The position numbers and the translations under genes are program-made. From Gluconacetobacter azotocaptans (GTDB lineage Bacteria > Pseudomonadota > Alphaproteobacteria > Acetobacterales > Acetobacteraceae): a stretch of DNA of 64,000 nt. Position 1 is the first letter of the stretch, and the number at the start of each line of letters is the position of its first letter. The stretch is taken from positions 55,397 to 119,396 of the forward strand of contig NZ_JABEQF010000010.1 in the NCBI RefSeq assembly GCF_014174355.1, in the 5' to 3' direction. Below, piece by piece: positions 8,970 through 22,190 of the stretch. The notes under the pieces are model-generated. The model was given only the letters and a program-made list of their open reading frames with translations, was not told where the DNA came from and searched no databases.

Positions 8970-9013
8970 AAAAAAACCGGGCGGTCCGTTATCGGACCGC
9001 CCGGTTTTTTTTG
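8970..9013. terminator. Bidirectional intrinsic terminator between rpmG and ftsB
   Basis: CCGGGCGGTCCG (8977-8988), loop TTAT, and CGGACCGCCCGG (8993-9004) form a perfect 12-bp stem. It is flanked by an A-run on the left and a T-run (9005-9012) on the right, so it can end both rpmG and the leftward ftsB transcript. Confidence 0.95.
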
Positions 9014-9034
9014 TTCGGCACGCTGTCCCGCGTA

Positions 9035-9364
9035 TCAGTACAGGTGGTCGTGCGGCCCGTAAGGAACGATCAGCTCGTCCGGCCGCGCCAGGTTCAGCAT
9101 CGCCCGCGACCGCTCGTCCAGCGTGTCGGTGTCCAGCGCGCTTTCCTTCAGGCCCCGTACCCGCCGGCCCCATGCCGCCTGTTCCGACATCGCGTCCTGC
9201 TGGGCGGCCCTGGCTTCGTCCAGCAGGCGAAGCTGGGCGGCGTAGCTGTGCAGCCCATGGTCGCCCTGCATGACGTTCCAGCCGAAATAGGCGGTGAGGC
9301 CGATGAAAAGGGCAGGGGGAACGACCATGCGGGCCACCCGTCGGATCATCCGGCCGATCTGCAT
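9035..9364 (-). CDS. FtsB/DivIC-type septum formation initiator protein
   Basis: A 109-residue bitopic membrane protein: short cytoplasmic basic head, a hydrophobic segment near residues 13-30 (MVVPPALFIGLTAYFGWNVM), then a coiled-coil-like region (AQLRLLDEARAAQQDAMSEQ) in the periplasm. This is the architecture of FtsB, a bridge in the FtsQLB divisome complex. It is downstream of eno in the same direction, as in many proteobacteria. A start at ATG 9349 is also possible. Confidence 0.85.
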   Translation of the reverse strand: MQIGRMIRRVARMVVPPALFIGLTAYFGWNVMQGDHGLHSYAAQLRLLDEARAAQQDAMSEQAAWGRRVRGLKESALDTDTLDERSRAMLNLARPDELIVPYGPHDHLY

Positions 9365-9498
9365 GGGCGATCTTCCCTTTCATCTGTCCCGAACATGCGG
9401 GCGGGGCGGTTTTCGGTGGAAATTATTCCCGATCCGGCATGAGGAGGAAACTGTTTTTCTTCCATTTCCCACCGGATCGGGGCGTATTTTTTGGGAAA

Positions 9499-10794
<1,296 letters not shown>

Positions 10795-10965
10795 TTATGT
10801 GGATATTGGGCCCGTTGCTGGTTTGGCCGGAAGACGCAACGGCGACCGGCTCGCCCCACGAAGACCGGAGAGGACGAGGCGGATGTCCCATCGTCCGTCA
10901 CGATCCGGCATGATGGGGCGCCCCCGTCACGGTGGGAACCATAGCAGGAGGTGATGGAGAAGAAC

Positions 10966-11442
10966 ATGAAACGCCTGCCCCTTCTGGCGATCATAATGGG
11001 GATCGTCAGCCTGTTTCCAGTCATCGTCTGTTCGGCAGGGGTGATCTTTTTCCCGGCGGATCGTCCGGTGCCCGGCCCCATGATGGCGCTGGTGGAATAT
11101 TCCGCCCTTCTGCTGGCCTTTAGCGGGGCGATCCATTGGGGGCTGGCGCTGGAGTCGCCGGCAATCCTGTCCGCGCCGGGAACGGCGCGGACCGATAACC
11201 GGCGGCTGCTGCTGGGCGGACTGCCCGTTCTGATCGGCTGGCTGGCCATCCACGTGACCTTTCTGGGTCACATGACGACAGGCCTTGCCGTCCTGCTGGC
11301 CGGATTCGGAGGTGTTTTTCTGGCGGAGCGGGCTGCATGGCGCAGGGGAGACCTACCCTCAGGCTACCTCGCCCTGCGCCTGTGCGTCACCGTCGTCGTG
11401 CTGACGTGCCTTGCGGCCGTCCTTCTGAGCCGGCTTATATAA
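10966..11442 (+). CDS. DUF3429 family membrane protein
   Basis: About 158 residues with four to five hydrophobic segments (near residues 4-24, 36-55, 85-105, 107-120 and 135-155), so an inner-membrane protein. The segment EYSALLLAFSGAIHWGLAL is the characteristic DUF3429 motif. The function of the family is not known. An AGGAGG at 10946 could serve GTG 10951 or ATG 10954 or 10966; I take ATG 10966 because of its spacing from the downstream GGAGAAG. The stop codon sits in a 14-bp palindrome, GGCTTATATAAGCC (11432-11445). Confidence 0.78.
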   Translation: MKRLPLLAIIMGIVSLFPVIVCSAGVIFFPADRPVPGPMMALVEYSALLLAFSGAIHWGLALESPAILSAPGTARTDNRRLLLGGLPVLIGWLAIHVTFLGHMTTGLAVLLAGFGGVFLAERAAWRRGDLPSGYLALRLCVTVVVLTCLAAVLLSRLI

Positions 11443-11451
11443 GCCCGGCCG

Positions 11452-14328
<2,877 letters not shown>

Positions 14329-14364
14329 ACTCGCTTCCAGATGAGACGCCGCGTGACGGACCGT

Positions 14365-15108
14365 TTACAGATCGACGGCGGCCCGGACAATCGGCAGAAA
14401 TGTATCGGCCCGCAGGCTGGCGCTGCCGACAAGCGCGCCCCCGACTTCGGCGATGGGCAGGATGGTCGCGGCGTCGCGCGCGTTTACCGACCCACCATAG
14501 AGGATCCGAATCGTTTTTCCAGTCGCGCCGAACTGCCGCACCAGTTCGGCGCGAATGAACGCCATCATGTCGGCGATATCCTGACTGGATGCCGGGACGC
14601 CCGAACCGATAGCCCAGATCGGTTCATAGGCCACGATCCCGGAAAACCCATCGGGCAGCGACCCCTTGATCTGCCAGCCGATCGCATCCTGGCATTCGCC
14701 CGAAGCCCTCTGGTCCTCGCTTTCGCCCACGCAGACGATGGGCGTCAGTCCGGCCGCCGCTGCGGCGGTCGCCTTTTCCCGCACCGTCTCATCCAGTTCG
14801 CCATGATCGCGGCGGCGCTCGGAATGGCCGAGAATGACGTATTCGACGCCCACGTCCGCCAGCATGGCGGCGGAAATGTCGCCGGTATGCGCGCCGGACA
14901 CCGACTGGTGGCAATCCTGCGCGCCAAGAAGAATGCCTGTTCCCTTCAGCATCGGCGCCAGCTGCGCCAGCAGTGTGAAAGGCGGGCAGATCACGATCTG
15001 GGGTGGGGACGGCATGGCGGCCAGCCCCTGCGCCACCTCGGTGACCAGATCGCGCGACGCGGCGCCCAGCCCGTTCATTTTCCAGTTGCCGACAATCATC
15101 TGCATCAT
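14365..15108 (-). CDS. tpiA: Triosephosphate isomerase
   Basis: TpiA interconverts DHAP and glyceraldehyde 3-phosphate. The 247-residue product has GNWKMNG at the N-terminus, the catalytic histidine in VILGHSERR (near residue 93), the catalytic glutamate in VAYEPIWAIG (near 158), and the phosphate-binding LYGGSVN and GGALVGSASL. The start is ATG 15108 (MMQMIVGNWK). It is divergent from the ppiD-like gene with 262 bp between. Confidence 0.97.
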   Translation of the reverse strand: MMQMIVGNWKMNGLGAASRDLVTEVAQGLAAMPSPPQIVICPPFTLLAQLAPMLKGTGILLGAQDCHQSVSGAHTGDISAAMLADVGVEYVILGHSERRRDHGELDETVREKATAAAAAGLTPIVCVGESEDQRASGECQDAIGWQIKGSLPDGFSGIVAYEPIWAIGSGVPASSQDIADMMAFIRAELVRQFGATGKTIRILYGGSVNARDAATILPIAEVGGALVGSASLRADTFLPIVRAAVDL

Positions 15109-15370
15109 ATGTCTCGATCCCTCTGCCTGCGTGCCGCCGTTTCGCCCGGTCTGCGACGGTCTTTTCTTTTCCAGGGGGAGTACCGACCGGATAGGGCACC
15201 CTACACCATGCGCGCCATCGCATGGCAATGCCGCAACGCCTCTAAATCCCCGTAATGGCGTGAACAGGGTTCTGGTCAAGCAGCGGTCGTGTCCCTATGG
15301 TGCGCGGCCGAAAAGGTGGCCGCCTGCCGGCCGCGACGCTTCCGCCGCTTATGTTCGGATCCTGCACTTC

Positions 15371-17299
15371 ATGATTTCCTTTCTGCGCCATGCCTTCGTC
15401 GATTCCTGGCTGGGCCGTGTCATCGCCGGCCTGCTGTTTCTTGCCTTTGTCGGCTGGGGGGTCGGCGACGTGCTGTCGAACATGGGGAGCGAACGCGCGG
15501 ACGTCGTGGCGCATGTAGGCCCCAACACCATCACGACCGATGCGTTCATGGGGGCGGTGCAGAACGAAATGCCCCAGGTGGCGCGGCAGATGGGACTTGC
15601 CGATGCGTCGCAGATTCCAGCCGCGACCCGCCGGGAAGCGGCCCGGCAGGTCCTGCAGCGCCTTGTCATGCAGTCCGAGATCGCCTTGTCGGCCGAACGG
15701 CATGGCCTGATCGTTCCCGACGACGTGCTGCGCGACGAAGTCTTCGGCCTGCGTGACTTCAAGGGGCCCGACGGGCGTTTCGACCGCAAGCTGTTCGACG
15801 CGCGCCTGCGGCAGATCGGCATGACCGAAGGCCGCCTTCTGGACCTTGTCAGGATGGACATCTCATCCCGCGCCCTGATGGAACCGATTCGGAACAGCGT
15901 ACGCGCGCCCGAGACGATGGTACGCCGGGCCTTCGACTTCGACGCCCAGACCCGGACGCTCGATCTGGTCCGCATCGCCCCAGGCGACCAGTCCGCCCCC
16001 ACGCCGGAGCCTGCGCAGATGCGGCGGTTCTACGACAATCATCCTTGGCTGTTCCAGACGCCGGAATACCGCCACGCGCGGATCGTGGTCCTGTCGCCCG
16101 AGACGATCGCCCGTTCGATGGAGGTTCCCGAGGTGGAACTGCATCGCCTGTATGACGCCGAGCAGGCGAAATATCATCTGCCGGAAACCCGGACCGTACA
16201 GATCGTGACGGCTCCCGACGAGGCCCGGGCCCGTGCGATCGCGACCCAGTGGCAGGCCGGTGCGACCTGGGCACAGGTCCAGGCCGCCGCGAAGGATAGC
16301 GCGTCGGTGCAGATGGACGGGGTCCGGGCCGTGTCCATTCCCTCGGCGCCGCTGTCCAAGATGGTCTTCGCCGCCCCGGTGGACAGCCTGCAGGGCCCCG
16401 CGCAGACCGATACCGGCTGGGTCGTGTTCAAGGTGACGCAGATCCTGCCGCCACACGATACGGACTTTGCCGCCGCCCGGCAGGAACTGCACGACCAGAT
16501 CGCCCAGGCCCACGCCGGCGAACAGATCGGCGGCCGTGTCCAGCAGTTGCAGGACGCCATTGCCGGCAGCGGCCTGGACCGGATCCCCGATACGCTCGGC
16601 GCCAGTGCCACCAGCGGGACACTGGATGCCCAGGGCCGGACGCAAGCCGGCGAGCCGGCGCCTATCCCCGCCTCGGGCGAGGCCCGCCAGGCAATTCTTG
16701 CGCGGATCTTCAGCCAGGCGAAAGGGGCGAATCCCTCCCTGATCCAGGGCCCGGACCAGACCTGGTACGCGGTATCGGTCGACAGCGTGACGCCCGGCCA
16801 GGTGCAGCCCTTTTCGGCCATTTCGGATCAGGCGGGCGCAGCGTGGCAGGACGAGGCCCGTCGCCATGCGGCAAACATTCAGGCGACGGATCTGTATCTG
16901 GCGGCGAAGACCAAGGGCGGGGTGGCGCAGGCTGCGCCGGCCGGCCAGGTGGTGCACAGCGCGCCGTTGGCGCGCGGCCGCCAGACGACGGGCGTCCCCG
17001 ACGGCCTGGCGCAGCTGGCGTTCCGGATCGGGTCGATCGGCCAGTCGGTGATGGTCGAGGAGTCCGACGGGTTCTACGTCGCGACCCTGACCGCCATCAC
17101 CCAGCCCGATCCCTCCACGCAGCGGATGCTGATCGGCCGGATCCGGACGGGCCTGAGCCAATCCATGGCCGAGGATATCGAAATGTCCTACGCCATGGCA
17201 CTGCAGAATGACGTGAAGCCCAAGACCAACATGGCCGCAGTCCAGTCGGTCCTGTCATCCGTGACCGGCCCCGATGGCGCGGAAGGCGGTGCCCGGTGA
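15371..17299 (+). CDS. PpiD-like periplasmic foldase, SurA N-terminal and parvulin-type PPIase domains
   Basis: A 642-residue membrane-anchored chaperone. One N-terminal transmembrane helix (residues about 15-35, VIAGLLFLAFVGWGVGDVL) is followed by a SurA-N-like domain (VAHVGPNTITTDAF...RQVLQRLVMQSEIALSAERHGL). A parvulin-like central region lies near residues 255-355 (YHLPETRTVQIV...DTGWVVFKVTQILP) and a second chaperone-like segment at the end. PpiD helps proteins emerging from SecYEG. Its stop overlaps the GTG of trpE by 3 bp. The tpiA/ppiD divergent pair and the ppiD-trpE link recur in alphaproteobacteria. Confidence 0.9.
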   Translation: MISFLRHAFVDSWLGRVIAGLLFLAFVGWGVGDVLSNMGSERADVVAHVGPNTITTDAFMGAVQNEMPQVARQMGLADASQIPAATRREAARQVLQRLVMQSEIALSAERHGLIVPDDVLRDEVFGLRDFKGPDGRFDRKLFDARLRQIGMTEGRLLDLVRMDISSRALMEPIRNSVRAPETMVRRAFDFDAQTRTLDLVRIAPGDQSAPTPEPAQMRRFYDNHPWLFQTPEYRHARIVVLSPETIARSMEVPEVELHRLYDAEQAKYHLPETRTVQIVTAPDEARARAIATQWQAGATWAQVQAAAKDSASVQMDGVRAVSIPSAPLSKMVFAAPVDSLQGPAQTDTGWVVFKVTQILPPHDTDFAAARQELHDQIAQAHAGEQIGGRVQQLQDAIAGSGLDRIPDTLGASATSGTLDAQGRTQAGEPAPIPASGEARQAILARIFSQAKGANPSLIQGPDQTWYAVSVDSVTPGQVQPFSAISDQAGAAWQDEARRHAANIQATDLYLAAKTKGGVAQAAPAGQVVHSAPLARGRQTTGVPDGLAQLAFRIGSIGQSVMVEESDGFYVATLTAITQPDPSTQRMLIGRIRTGLSQSMAEDIEMSYAMALQNDVKPKTNMAAVQSVLSSVTGPDGAEGGAR

Positions 17300-18858
17300 C
17301 CCTCTTTGCCGATTCGTCCCGTCCGACCCCGCCTGAACGCGAGGACGTCCTGGCGGCCCTGGAACAGGGACGCGCCAGCGTTGTGTGGAGCATCGAAGTC
17401 GCCGATCTGCTGACTCCGGTTTCGGCATTCATGCGCCTGTCCCGCCTGGCCGGCGCCAGTGATTCGTCTCCCCCGTGCAATGCCTTCCTTCTGGAAAGCG
17501 TCGAGGGCGGCGTGGCGCGCGGGCGCTATTCCGTCATCGGCCTGCTGCCCGACCTAATCTGGCGCTGCCATGACGGCCAGGCCGCCGTCAACCACGCCCC
17601 CGACGATGCGGCCGCGCCTTATGAACCCGTGGCGGGCCAGCCGCTGGAATCGCTGCGGACGATCATCCGGGATAGCCAGATGGCGCTTCCTGACGGACTG
17701 CCGCCGATGACGGGCGGCATATTCGGCTACCTGGGCTATGACATGGTAAGGCAGATGGAATATCTGCCCAACATGCCGCCCGATGATCTCGGCCTGCCGG
17801 AAGGGATCATGATCCGGCCGGGGCTGTTCGCGATCTTCGACACCGTCCGTGACGAATTGACCCTGGCCGTCCCGATCCGTCCCCGGGGCGACCGGTCGCC
17901 TGAAGAGGCATGGCAGCGCGCGCAGGACCTTCTGGCGCTGGCGCGCCGGACCCTGTCCGAGCCCCTGGCGTTGCAGGAGATCATGCCGGCTTACACCGGG
18001 CCGGTCGATCCGCCGCGCTCGACCTTCACCCGCGAGGCATTCTGCGACGCCGTGCGGCGGATCCAGGAGTATATCGCCGCAGGCGACGCGTTCCAGGTGG
18101 TGCCCAGCCAGCGGTTCTCGACCCCGTTCACGTTGCCGGCGCTGGCCCTGTACCGGGCGCTGCGCCGCATCAATCCGGCGCCGTTCCTGTTCTATCTGGC
18201 GCTCGACGGCTTCAGCCTGGTGGGTTCGTCGCCCGAAATCCTGGTGCGCCTGCGCGACGGCCAGGTAACGGTGCGCCCGCTGGCCGGCACCCGTCCGCGT
18301 GGCCGGACCGCCGCCGAAGACCGCGCGCTGGAGGAGGAGCTGCTGGCCGATCCCAAGGAACGCGCGGAACATCTGATGCTGATCGACCTGGGCCGCAACG
18401 ATGTCGGGCGCGTGTGCGAAATCGGCTCGGTCCGCGTCACGGAAAAATTCGTGATCGAGCGGTTCAGCCACGTGATGCACATTTCGTCGAACGTCGAGGG
18501 CCGGCTTCGTCCGGGACTGGAAGCGCTGGACGCCCTGATCGCCGGCTTTCCGGCCGGCACATTGACCGGCGCCCCGAAGATCCGGGCAATGGAAATCATC
18601 GACGAGGTCGAACCGACGCGCCGCGCCGCCTATGCCGGCTGCATCGGCTATTTCGGGGCCAGCGGCGAGATGGACACCTGCATCGGACTGCGCATGGCGG
18701 TGGTGAAGGGCGGAGAGATGCACGTCCAGGCCGGATGCGGCGTCGTTGCCGACAGCGTCCCCCAGGCCGAGTATGAGGAAACCCAACACAAGGCGCGGGC
18801 ACTGTTCCGTGCGGCCGAGGCTGCCGCACAGTTCACGCGGGGCCGGAACGAAGGGTAG
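17296..18858 (+). CDS. trpE: Anthranilate synthase component I
   Basis: TrpE makes anthranilate from chorismate, using ammonia delivered by TrpG. The 520-residue product starts at GTG 17296, overlapping the ppiD-like stop (GTGA). It has an N-terminal tryptophan-feedback domain and the chorismate-binding domain, with DAFQVVPSQRF, RPLAGTRPRGRT, ERAEHLMLIDLGRNDVGRV and TGAPKIRAMEIIDE. No tryptophan-rich leader peptide is visible before it, so classical attenuation upstream of trpE is not supported. Confidence 0.97.
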   Translation: MTLFADSSRPTPPEREDVLAALEQGRASVVWSIEVADLLTPVSAFMRLSRLAGASDSSPPCNAFLLESVEGGVARGRYSVIGLLPDLIWRCHDGQAAVNHAPDDAAAPYEPVAGQPLESLRTIIRDSQMALPDGLPPMTGGIFGYLGYDMVRQMEYLPNMPPDDLGLPEGIMIRPGLFAIFDTVRDELTLAVPIRPRGDRSPEEAWQRAQDLLALARRTLSEPLALQEIMPAYTGPVDPPRSTFTREAFCDAVRRIQEYIAAGDAFQVVPSQRFSTPFTLPALALYRALRRINPAPFLFYLALDGFSLVGSSPEILVRLRDGQVTVRPLAGTRPRGRTAAEDRALEEELLADPKERAEHLMLIDLGRNDVGRVCEIGSVRVTEKFVIERFSHVMHISSNVEGRLRPGLEALDALIAGFPAGTLTGAPKIRAMEIIDEVEPTRRAAYAGCIGYFGASGEMDTCIGLRMAVVKGGEMHVQAGCGVVADSVPQAEYEETQHKARALFRAAEAAAQFTRGRNEG

Positions 18859-18883
18859 GCGGCAGGGACGCCTCCTTGCCGCC
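18858..18883 (+). other. Stem-loop directly after the trpE stop
   Basis: GGCGGCA (18858-18864) pairs with TGCCGCC (18877-18883), and adjacent GG/CC extends the stem past one bulge. There is no T-run, so termination is uncertain. It sits in the 155-nt gap between trpE and trpG, the only long gap in this trp cluster, and may shape mRNA processing or partial termination. Confidence 0.35.
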
Positions 18884-19013
18884 CGCGTCATAAAATTGCG
18901 TCGGTCTTGCTGATCGGCGCAATAAGATGCCTGTTTTCTGTAGATAAACATTATTTCGATCAATTCCCGATCTGCTGTTTGACCGGGCCGAAACGGGAGG
19001 TCATCATATTGCC

Positions 19014-19610
19014 ATGATCCTGCTGATCGACAATTACGACAGCTTCACCTTCAACCTCGTCCATTACCTGGGCGACCTTGGAGAGAGGTGCGACGTCCGT
19101 CGCAACGACGCCCTGACGGCCGACGAGGCCCTGGCGCTGAACCCCGAGGCCATCGTGCTTTCGCCCGGCCCCTGCTCGCCGAACGAGGCGGGGATCTGCT
19201 GCGAACTGATCCGCAAGGCCGCGGGCCAGGTTCCCATCTTCGGCGTCTGCCTGGGACATCAGGCGATCGGCCAGGTCTTCGGCGGCACGGTCGTCCGGTC
19301 CGCCACGCCGATGCACGGCAAGGTCAGCCTCGTCATGCATGACGGGACGGACGTGTTCGAAGGACTGCCCAACCCTTTCCGCGCCACGCGCTATCACAGC
19401 CTGACGGTCGATCCGGCAAGCGTGCCGGCCGACCTGATCCCGACCGCGTGGACGGCGGACGGGGTCATCATGGGGCTGCGGCATCGCGTCCTGCCCATCT
19501 TCGGTGTGCAGTTCCATCCCGAAAGCATCGCGTCCGAACATGGGCACGATATCCTGGCTAATTTCATGGCGATCGCGCGGGGCCGTAACACGCCGCGGAA
19601 AGCGGCCTGA
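19014..19610 (+). CDS. trpG: Anthranilate synthase component II (glutamine amidotransferase)
   Basis: TrpG hydrolyses glutamine and passes ammonia to TrpE; the same protein often also serves p-aminobenzoate synthase. The 198-residue class I amidotransferase opens [20 protein letters not shown]. It has [11 protein letters not shown], the nucleophilic cysteine in [11 protein letters not shown], and the His-Glu pair in [15 protein letters not shown]. It is separated from trpE by 155 bp and from trpD by 7 bp. Confidence 0.97.
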   Translation: MILLIDNYDSFTFNLVHYLGDLGERCDVRRNDALTADEALALNPEAIVLSPGPCSPNEAGICCELIRKAAGQVPIFGVCLGHQAIGQVFGGTVVRSATPMHGKVSLVMHDGTDVFEGLPNPFRATRYHSLTVDPASVPADLIPTAWTADGVIMGLRHRVLPIFGVQFHPESIASEHGHDILANFMAIARGRNTPRKAA

Positions 19611-19617
19611 CCCGATC

Positions 19618-20736
19618 ATGGAAGGTGTGCCGTCCCCGTCCATCGATCCAGTCGGAGCGTTTCGGGCCGTCCTGGGCCGCCTGGCACAGGGCGAATGCCT
19701 GACCGAGCGTGAGGCCGAACAGGCGTTCGGCCTGATCATGGATGGCGGCGTACCCGACACGCTGATCGCGGCCTTCCTGATGGGTCTGCGGGTGCGGGGC
19801 GAGCGGCATGCGGAATTGCTCGGCGCGGTGCGGGCCGTCCGGGCCCGCATGCGCAGCGTGGCACCTGTGCCGGCGGGCACGATCGACGTCTGCGGGACCG
19901 GTGGCGACGGGCTGGGCACCCTCAATATCTCGACAGCCGTAGCCTTCGTCCTGGCCGCGCTGGGGGTGCCGGTGGCCAAGCATGGCAATCGCGCCCTGTC
20001 GTCCCGGTCGGGCGCCACGGATGTGCTTGGGGAACTGGGCGTGCCGCTGTCGGGCGACCCGGCGGTCATCAGCGACAGGCTCGCCCGGCTGAATCTGGCG
20101 TTCATGGCGGCGCCCGCCCATCATCCGGCCATGCGGCACGCGGCCCCGGCGCGGGTGGCCCTGGGTATCAGGACCTTGTTCAACCTGGTCGGGCCGCTGT
20201 GCAACCCGGCCAACGTGACGCGGCAACTGGTGGGCGTAGCCGATTCCGTCTGGCTGCGGCCGGTCATCGAGACATTGCAGCTTCTGGGCAGCGAACGGGT
20301 CTGGGCGGTCCATGGCCGGTGCGGCGCGGGGCGCGGGATTGACGAGCTGACGCTGGCCGGAACGACCGACATCGTGGCGCTTCAGGGCGGACAGGTCTAC
20401 GAACTGACGCTGGAGCCCGAGGATGCGGGCCTCCGCACCACGCCGATCGAAGCGATTGCCGGCGGCAGCCCCAGGGAAAATGCCGAGGCCCTGGCGGCCA
20501 TGCTGGCCGGCTCCCATGGCGCCTATCGCGACACGGTCCTGCTGAATGCCGCCGCCGCACTTCATGTTGCGGGACGCGGGGAGGTGCTTCACGATGGGGC
20601 CATCCGACCGTCGGCGTTGCGGGTGCTGGTCGCCGATGCCGCCCGGGTTCTGGATAACGGAGCGGCGCTGGCCGTGCTGAACACCATGCGCGACCACGGT
20701 GCCGATACCGTAGAGGGGATTGTGCAGGCTATATGA
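19618..20736 (+). CDS. trpD: Anthranilate phosphoribosyltransferase
   Basis: TrpD joins anthranilate to PRPP. The 372-residue product has LTEREAEQAFGLIMDGGVPD in the helical N-domain, the PRPP loop VCGTGGDGLGTLNISTAV, KHGNRALSSRSGATDVLGELGV, and APAHHPAMRHAAPARVALGIRTLFNLVGPLCNPA. ATG 19618 follows trpG closely; its stop overlaps trpC by 4 bp. Confidence 0.97.
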   Translation: MEGVPSPSIDPVGAFRAVLGRLAQGECLTEREAEQAFGLIMDGGVPDTLIAAFLMGLRVRGERHAELLGAVRAVRARMRSVAPVPAGTIDVCGTGGDGLGTLNISTAVAFVLAALGVPVAKHGNRALSSRSGATDVLGELGVPLSGDPAVISDRLARLNLAFMAAPAHHPAMRHAAPARVALGIRTLFNLVGPLCNPANVTRQLVGVADSVWLRPVIETLQLLGSERVWAVHGRCGAGRGIDELTLAGTTDIVALQGGQVYELTLEPEDAGLRTTPIEAIAGGSPRENAEALAAMLAGSHGAYRDTVLLNAAAALHVAGRGEVLHDGAIRPSALRVLVADAARVLDNGAALAVLNTMRDHGADTVEGIVQAI

Positions 20737-21596
20737 TGAACGACACGCCGATGAATCAGACCGAGGCCGATGGCGGAAACGCACCGGACCCGGACGACAT
20801 TCCGGACGTTTTGGCACGGATCTGCGCCAGGACACGGGTCGATGTCGCCCAGCGTGCTACGATCATGCCGCTGAAGGACATCACGGCCCGCGCACGCGAG
20901 GTCGACACGCCCACCCGTGGTTTCGGACAGGCGCTGAAGCAGCGGACGGCAGACCGGCAGATCGGGCTGATCGCTGAAATCAAGAAGGCGTCCCCGTCGG
21001 CGGGCATCCTGCGCCCCGACTACAAGCCGGCGGCAATCGCCGCGCAATACGAGCAGGCCGGGGCGGCCTGTATATCGGTCCTGACCGAAGGATCGTGCTT
21101 CCATGGCTGCACCGAGGATCTGAAACGGGTCCGCGATGCGTGCAGCCTGCCGATCCTGCGGAAGGATTTCATCCTGGACCCATGGCAGGTCCATGAAAGC
21201 CGCCTGATCGGCGCGGATTGCATCCTGCTGATCCTGGCGGCATTGACCGACGCCGAGGCGTCGGAACTTCTGGATGTCGCGCGGGGCCTGGACATGGACG
21301 TTCTGGTCGAGGTGCATGACGAGGGGGAACTGAACCGCGCGCTGGCTCTCGATACCGCGTTGATCGGGATCAACAACCGCAACCTCAGGACGTTGAAGAC
21401 CGATCTTGAGACAACGATCCAACTGACGCCTCTGGTGCCCCCCGACCGGATCGTCGTATCCGAAAGCGGCATCCGGACGCATGACGACGTTGTCCGCCTC
21501 AGCACCATCGGGGCCAGCGGTTTCCTGGTCGGGGAAAGCCTGCTTCGTCACGATAGCCCCGGCGACGCCGCCCGCGCGTTGCTCGGCCTGTCATAA
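20733..21596 (+). CDS. trpC: Indole-3-glycerol phosphate synthase
   Basis: TrpC closes the pyrrole ring to make indole-3-glycerol phosphate. The 287-residue TIM barrel has [86 protein letters not shown] and [12 protein letters not shown]. It carries about 25 extra N-terminal residues rich in Asp/Glu/Asn. ATG 20733 overlaps the trpD stop; the inner ATG 20751 is possible. trpF and trpBA are not in this window. Confidence 0.96.
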   Translation: MMNDTPMNQTEADGGNAPDPDDIPDVLARICARTRVDVAQRATIMPLKDITARAREVDTPTRGFGQALKQRTADRQIGLIAEIKKASPSAGILRPDYKPAAIAAQYEQAGAACISVLTEGSCFHGCTEDLKRVRDACSLPILRKDFILDPWQVHESRLIGADCILLILAALTDAEASELLDVARGLDMDVLVEVHDEGELNRALALDTALIGINNRNLRTLKTDLETTIQLTPLVPPDRIVVSESGIRTHDDVVRLSTIGASGFLVGESLLRHDSPGDAARALLGLS

Positions 21597-21597
21597 G

Positions 21598-22110
21598 ATG
21601 ACGGGCGGCGGGAAACTGTCCCACCTCGACGCGGCCGGCCATGCCGTGATGGTCGACGTGTCCGACAAGCCGACCACGGCGCGGCAGGCCGTGGCGCGGG
21701 GCCGGGTTTCCATGCGCGCCGAAACACTGGAAATGATCCTGTCCGGTGGCATGCCCAAAGGGGACGTTCTGGCGGTGTCGCGGATCGCCGGCATCATGGC
21801 GGCCAAGAAGACGGCCGACCTCATACCGCTGTGCCATCCGCTGCCGCTGTCGTCGGTGCGCGTGGGGCTGGTGGTTGCCCAGGACGGAGCTGGGATTGAC
21901 ATCGAGGCCTACGTCGGGACCGCCGGACCGACGGGGGTGGAAATGGAGGCCCTGACGGCGGTCAGCGTGGCGGCGCTGACGCTGTACGACATGTGCAAGG
22001 CCGTCGATCGCGGCATGACGATCGAAGCCATCTATCTGGAGCGCAAATCGGGCGGGCGGTCGGGCCTGTACGAACGACCCGGGGCAGGGGAACGATCACC
22101 AGGATCGTAG
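21598..22110 (+). CDS. moaC: Cyclic pyranopterin monophosphate synthase
   Basis: MoaC rearranges the MoaA product to cyclic pyranopterin monophosphate in molybdenum cofactor synthesis. The 170-residue product has [28 protein letters not shown], the active-site block [18 protein letters not shown], and [31 protein letters not shown] 21598 lies one base after the trpC stop, so it belongs to the trp transcript. In many alphaproteobacteria moeA follows; here pdhA follows instead. Confidence 0.97.
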   Translation: MTGGGKLSHLDAAGHAVMVDVSDKPTTARQAVARGRVSMRAETLEMILSGGMPKGDVLAVSRIAGIMAAKKTADLIPLCHPLPLSSVRVGLVVAQDGAGIDIEAYVGTAGPTGVEMEALTAVSVAALTLYDMCKAVDRGMTIEAIYLERKSGGRSGLYERPGAGERSPGS

Positions 22111-22140
22111 GAGATTGCGGCAGTTATGCCCGCCCGGGGG

Positions 22141-22169
22141 CAACCGCATGTGGTCATATCTGTTATAAC
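22141..22169 (+). promoter_or_regulatory. Weak promoter candidate before pdhA
   Basis: A -10-like TATAAC lies at 22164-22169 in an unusually AT-rich patch (gttataacaataacaag) between moaC and pdhA. The position 17 bp upstream (CAACCG, 22141-22146) is a poor -35. Called only because the patch stands out against GC-rich flanks and precedes a new operon. Confidence 0.25.
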
Positions 22170-22190
22170 AATAACAAGGGAGCGTTCAGA

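Noticed and set aside
17200..17296. trp leader peptide and attenuator before trpE
   Set aside because: trpE overlaps the preceding gene; no short frame with consecutive Trp codons and no terminator hairpin is present.
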